Assembly (NCBI GenBank): GCA_003224515.1
Contig: QHZC01000655.1
Span: 1-6,775, forward strand
DNA: 6,775 nt
DNA from: Acidobacteriota bacterium
GTDB taxonomy: Bacteria > Acidobacteriota > Terriglobia > Acidiferrales > UBA7541
Direction: 5' to 3'
Shown: one piece after another, positions 6,393 through 6,775 of the stretch
Layout of the letters: each line of letters begins with the position of its first letter
Numbering within the stretch: the stretch's first letter is position 1
Position numbers and translations under genes: made by a program
Notes under the pieces: model-generated
What the model saw: only the letters and a program-made list of their open reading frames with translations
Told to the model about the DNA's origin: nothing
Databases searched by the model: none

Positions 6393-6421
6393 TGGCGCCA
6401 GCCTAGTGTTGATAGGCGCCA
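6393..6421. repeat. Inverted repeat over the stop codon of the beta-helix gene
   Basis: TGGCGCC (6393-6399) and GGCGCCA (6415-6421) are complementary arms with a 15-base loop containing the TAG stop of the minus-strand gene. On the minus strand CTCTTT follows the hairpin. It may serve as a weak terminator or RNA 3'-end structure for that gene. The U-rich tract is poor, so confidence is low. Confidence 0.3.
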
Positions 6422-6775
6422 AGGTCGCCGCCGCCGCCTTGTGGGCGGGGATTGCCGTTGATGTCGGTGTAGATGTACTTTTTCAGGTCGCTAACGATGG
6501 CTGCTGGGAGTCCGGACAAGGTGCTGGGATCGATGCCGCGGTTGTAGGCCGGGCTCAGCGGCAGGAGCGTGAGTCCGTTCCCGAGCAGGGCAGGCGCGAG
6601 GGCCGTGGCGTACTGGCCCGCGCCCAGGATCGGAGGGTTGAGGAGCAACGGGTCGGCCTGGAGGAACTGCGAAGGATCGGAATAGCTGAAGTTGTTGGAA
6701 GCTCCGAAAGCAAGGTCGGTGTAGTAGCGGACATTGCTGACGGTGCCGGACTGTTCGTAGGGCGGATGGTTGCTC
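6403..6775 (-). CDS. C-terminal end of a beta-helix secreted protein (choice-of-anchor Q-like tail); 5' end off the right edge
   Basis: The minus frame enters from the right edge and encodes 123 residues before TAG at 6405-6403. The last part (KKYIYTDINGNPRP, GGGGDLGAYQH) matches the pattern that ends choice-of-anchor Q / right-handed beta-helix proteins, usually D-x-x-G-x-x-R-x-x-G...D(I/V)GAYE. The Asp-Pro-Leu-Leu-Leu segment before it is the usual DPLF/DPLL lead-in to that tail. The first 167 bases read (6775-6609) are identical to 167-1, so this is either the missing 3' end of the gene at 3046-1 or the end of a near-identical paralogue. The frame is continuous with that gene when the repeats are overlaid, giving residues 961-1083 of the joined protein. 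It is convergent with the receiver gene, with 85 bp between their stop codons. Confidence 0.85.
   Translation of the reverse strand, partial: SNHPPYEQSGTVSNVRYYTDLAFGASNNFSYSDPSQFLQADPLLLNPPILGAGQYATALAPALLGNGLTLLPLSPAYNRGIDPSTLSGLPAAIVSDLKKYIYTDINGNPRPQGGGGDLGAYQH
6609..6775. repeat. Terminal direct repeat, right copy
   Basis: This copy is identical to 1-167. Removing one copy gives a unit of 6608 bp. Overlaying the copies joins the two minus-strand gene fragments in frame with no stop codon or change of reading frame. Confidence 0.97.

Noticed and set aside
1..6775. CRISPR array, tRNA/rRNA gene, IS element or phage gene
   Set aside because: I found no regularly spaced repeats, cloverleaf, transposase motif, IS-type terminal inverted repeats or phage structural protein. 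The terminal repeats are direct and lie inside a coding region.

Overview
The window is bacterial, GC-rich and densely coded. It looks like a chromosomal accessory segment from a soil- or sediment-type bacterium. An Acidobacteriota-like source is my best guess, because large secreted DUF4082 / Ig-like / beta-helix proteins and PAS-HisKA_3 kinases with NarL-type regulators are common there. This is inference from gene style, since no marker gene is present.

Layout: (1) Positions 1-3046, minus strand, hold most of a very large secreted mosaic protein: signal peptide, two tandem DUF4082 domains, three Ig-like domains and a right-handed parallel beta-helix. The gene runs off the left edge. (2) 3047-3468 is a 422-bp intergenic region between divergent genes, with several short repeats. 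(3) 3469-5719, plus strand, is a two-component operon. A PAS-PAS-HisKA_3 sensor kinase is broken by a frameshift at about 4669, with its HATPase half in another frame up to 5093. It is followed, with a 4-base ATGA overlap, by an intact NarL/FixJ response regulator. (4) 5922-6317, plus strand, is a stand-alone receiver-domain protein with a strong ribosome binding site, followed by a short hairpin terminator. (5) 6403-6775, minus strand, is the C-terminal end of a beta-helix protein.

The first 167 bases (1-167) are identical to the last 167 (6609-6775). If the ends are joined at this overlap, the left and right minus-strand fragments fuse in frame into one complete gene of 1083 codons plus stop, on a 6608-bp circle or tandem repeat unit. 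I see no replication, mobilisation, recombinase or partition gene. The closure may therefore reflect a small circular molecule, a chromosomal tandem duplication, or an assembly graph closing on a repeat shared by two paralogues.

How the genes may work together (inference): the kinase would sense a cytoplasmic signal through its two PAS domains and pass phosphate to the NarL-type regulator, with the orphan receiver as a possible phosphate sink or adaptor. The divergent secreted protein is a candidate target. As written, however, the kinase lacks a contiguous ATPase domain and is probably inactive, unless the frameshift is a sequence error.
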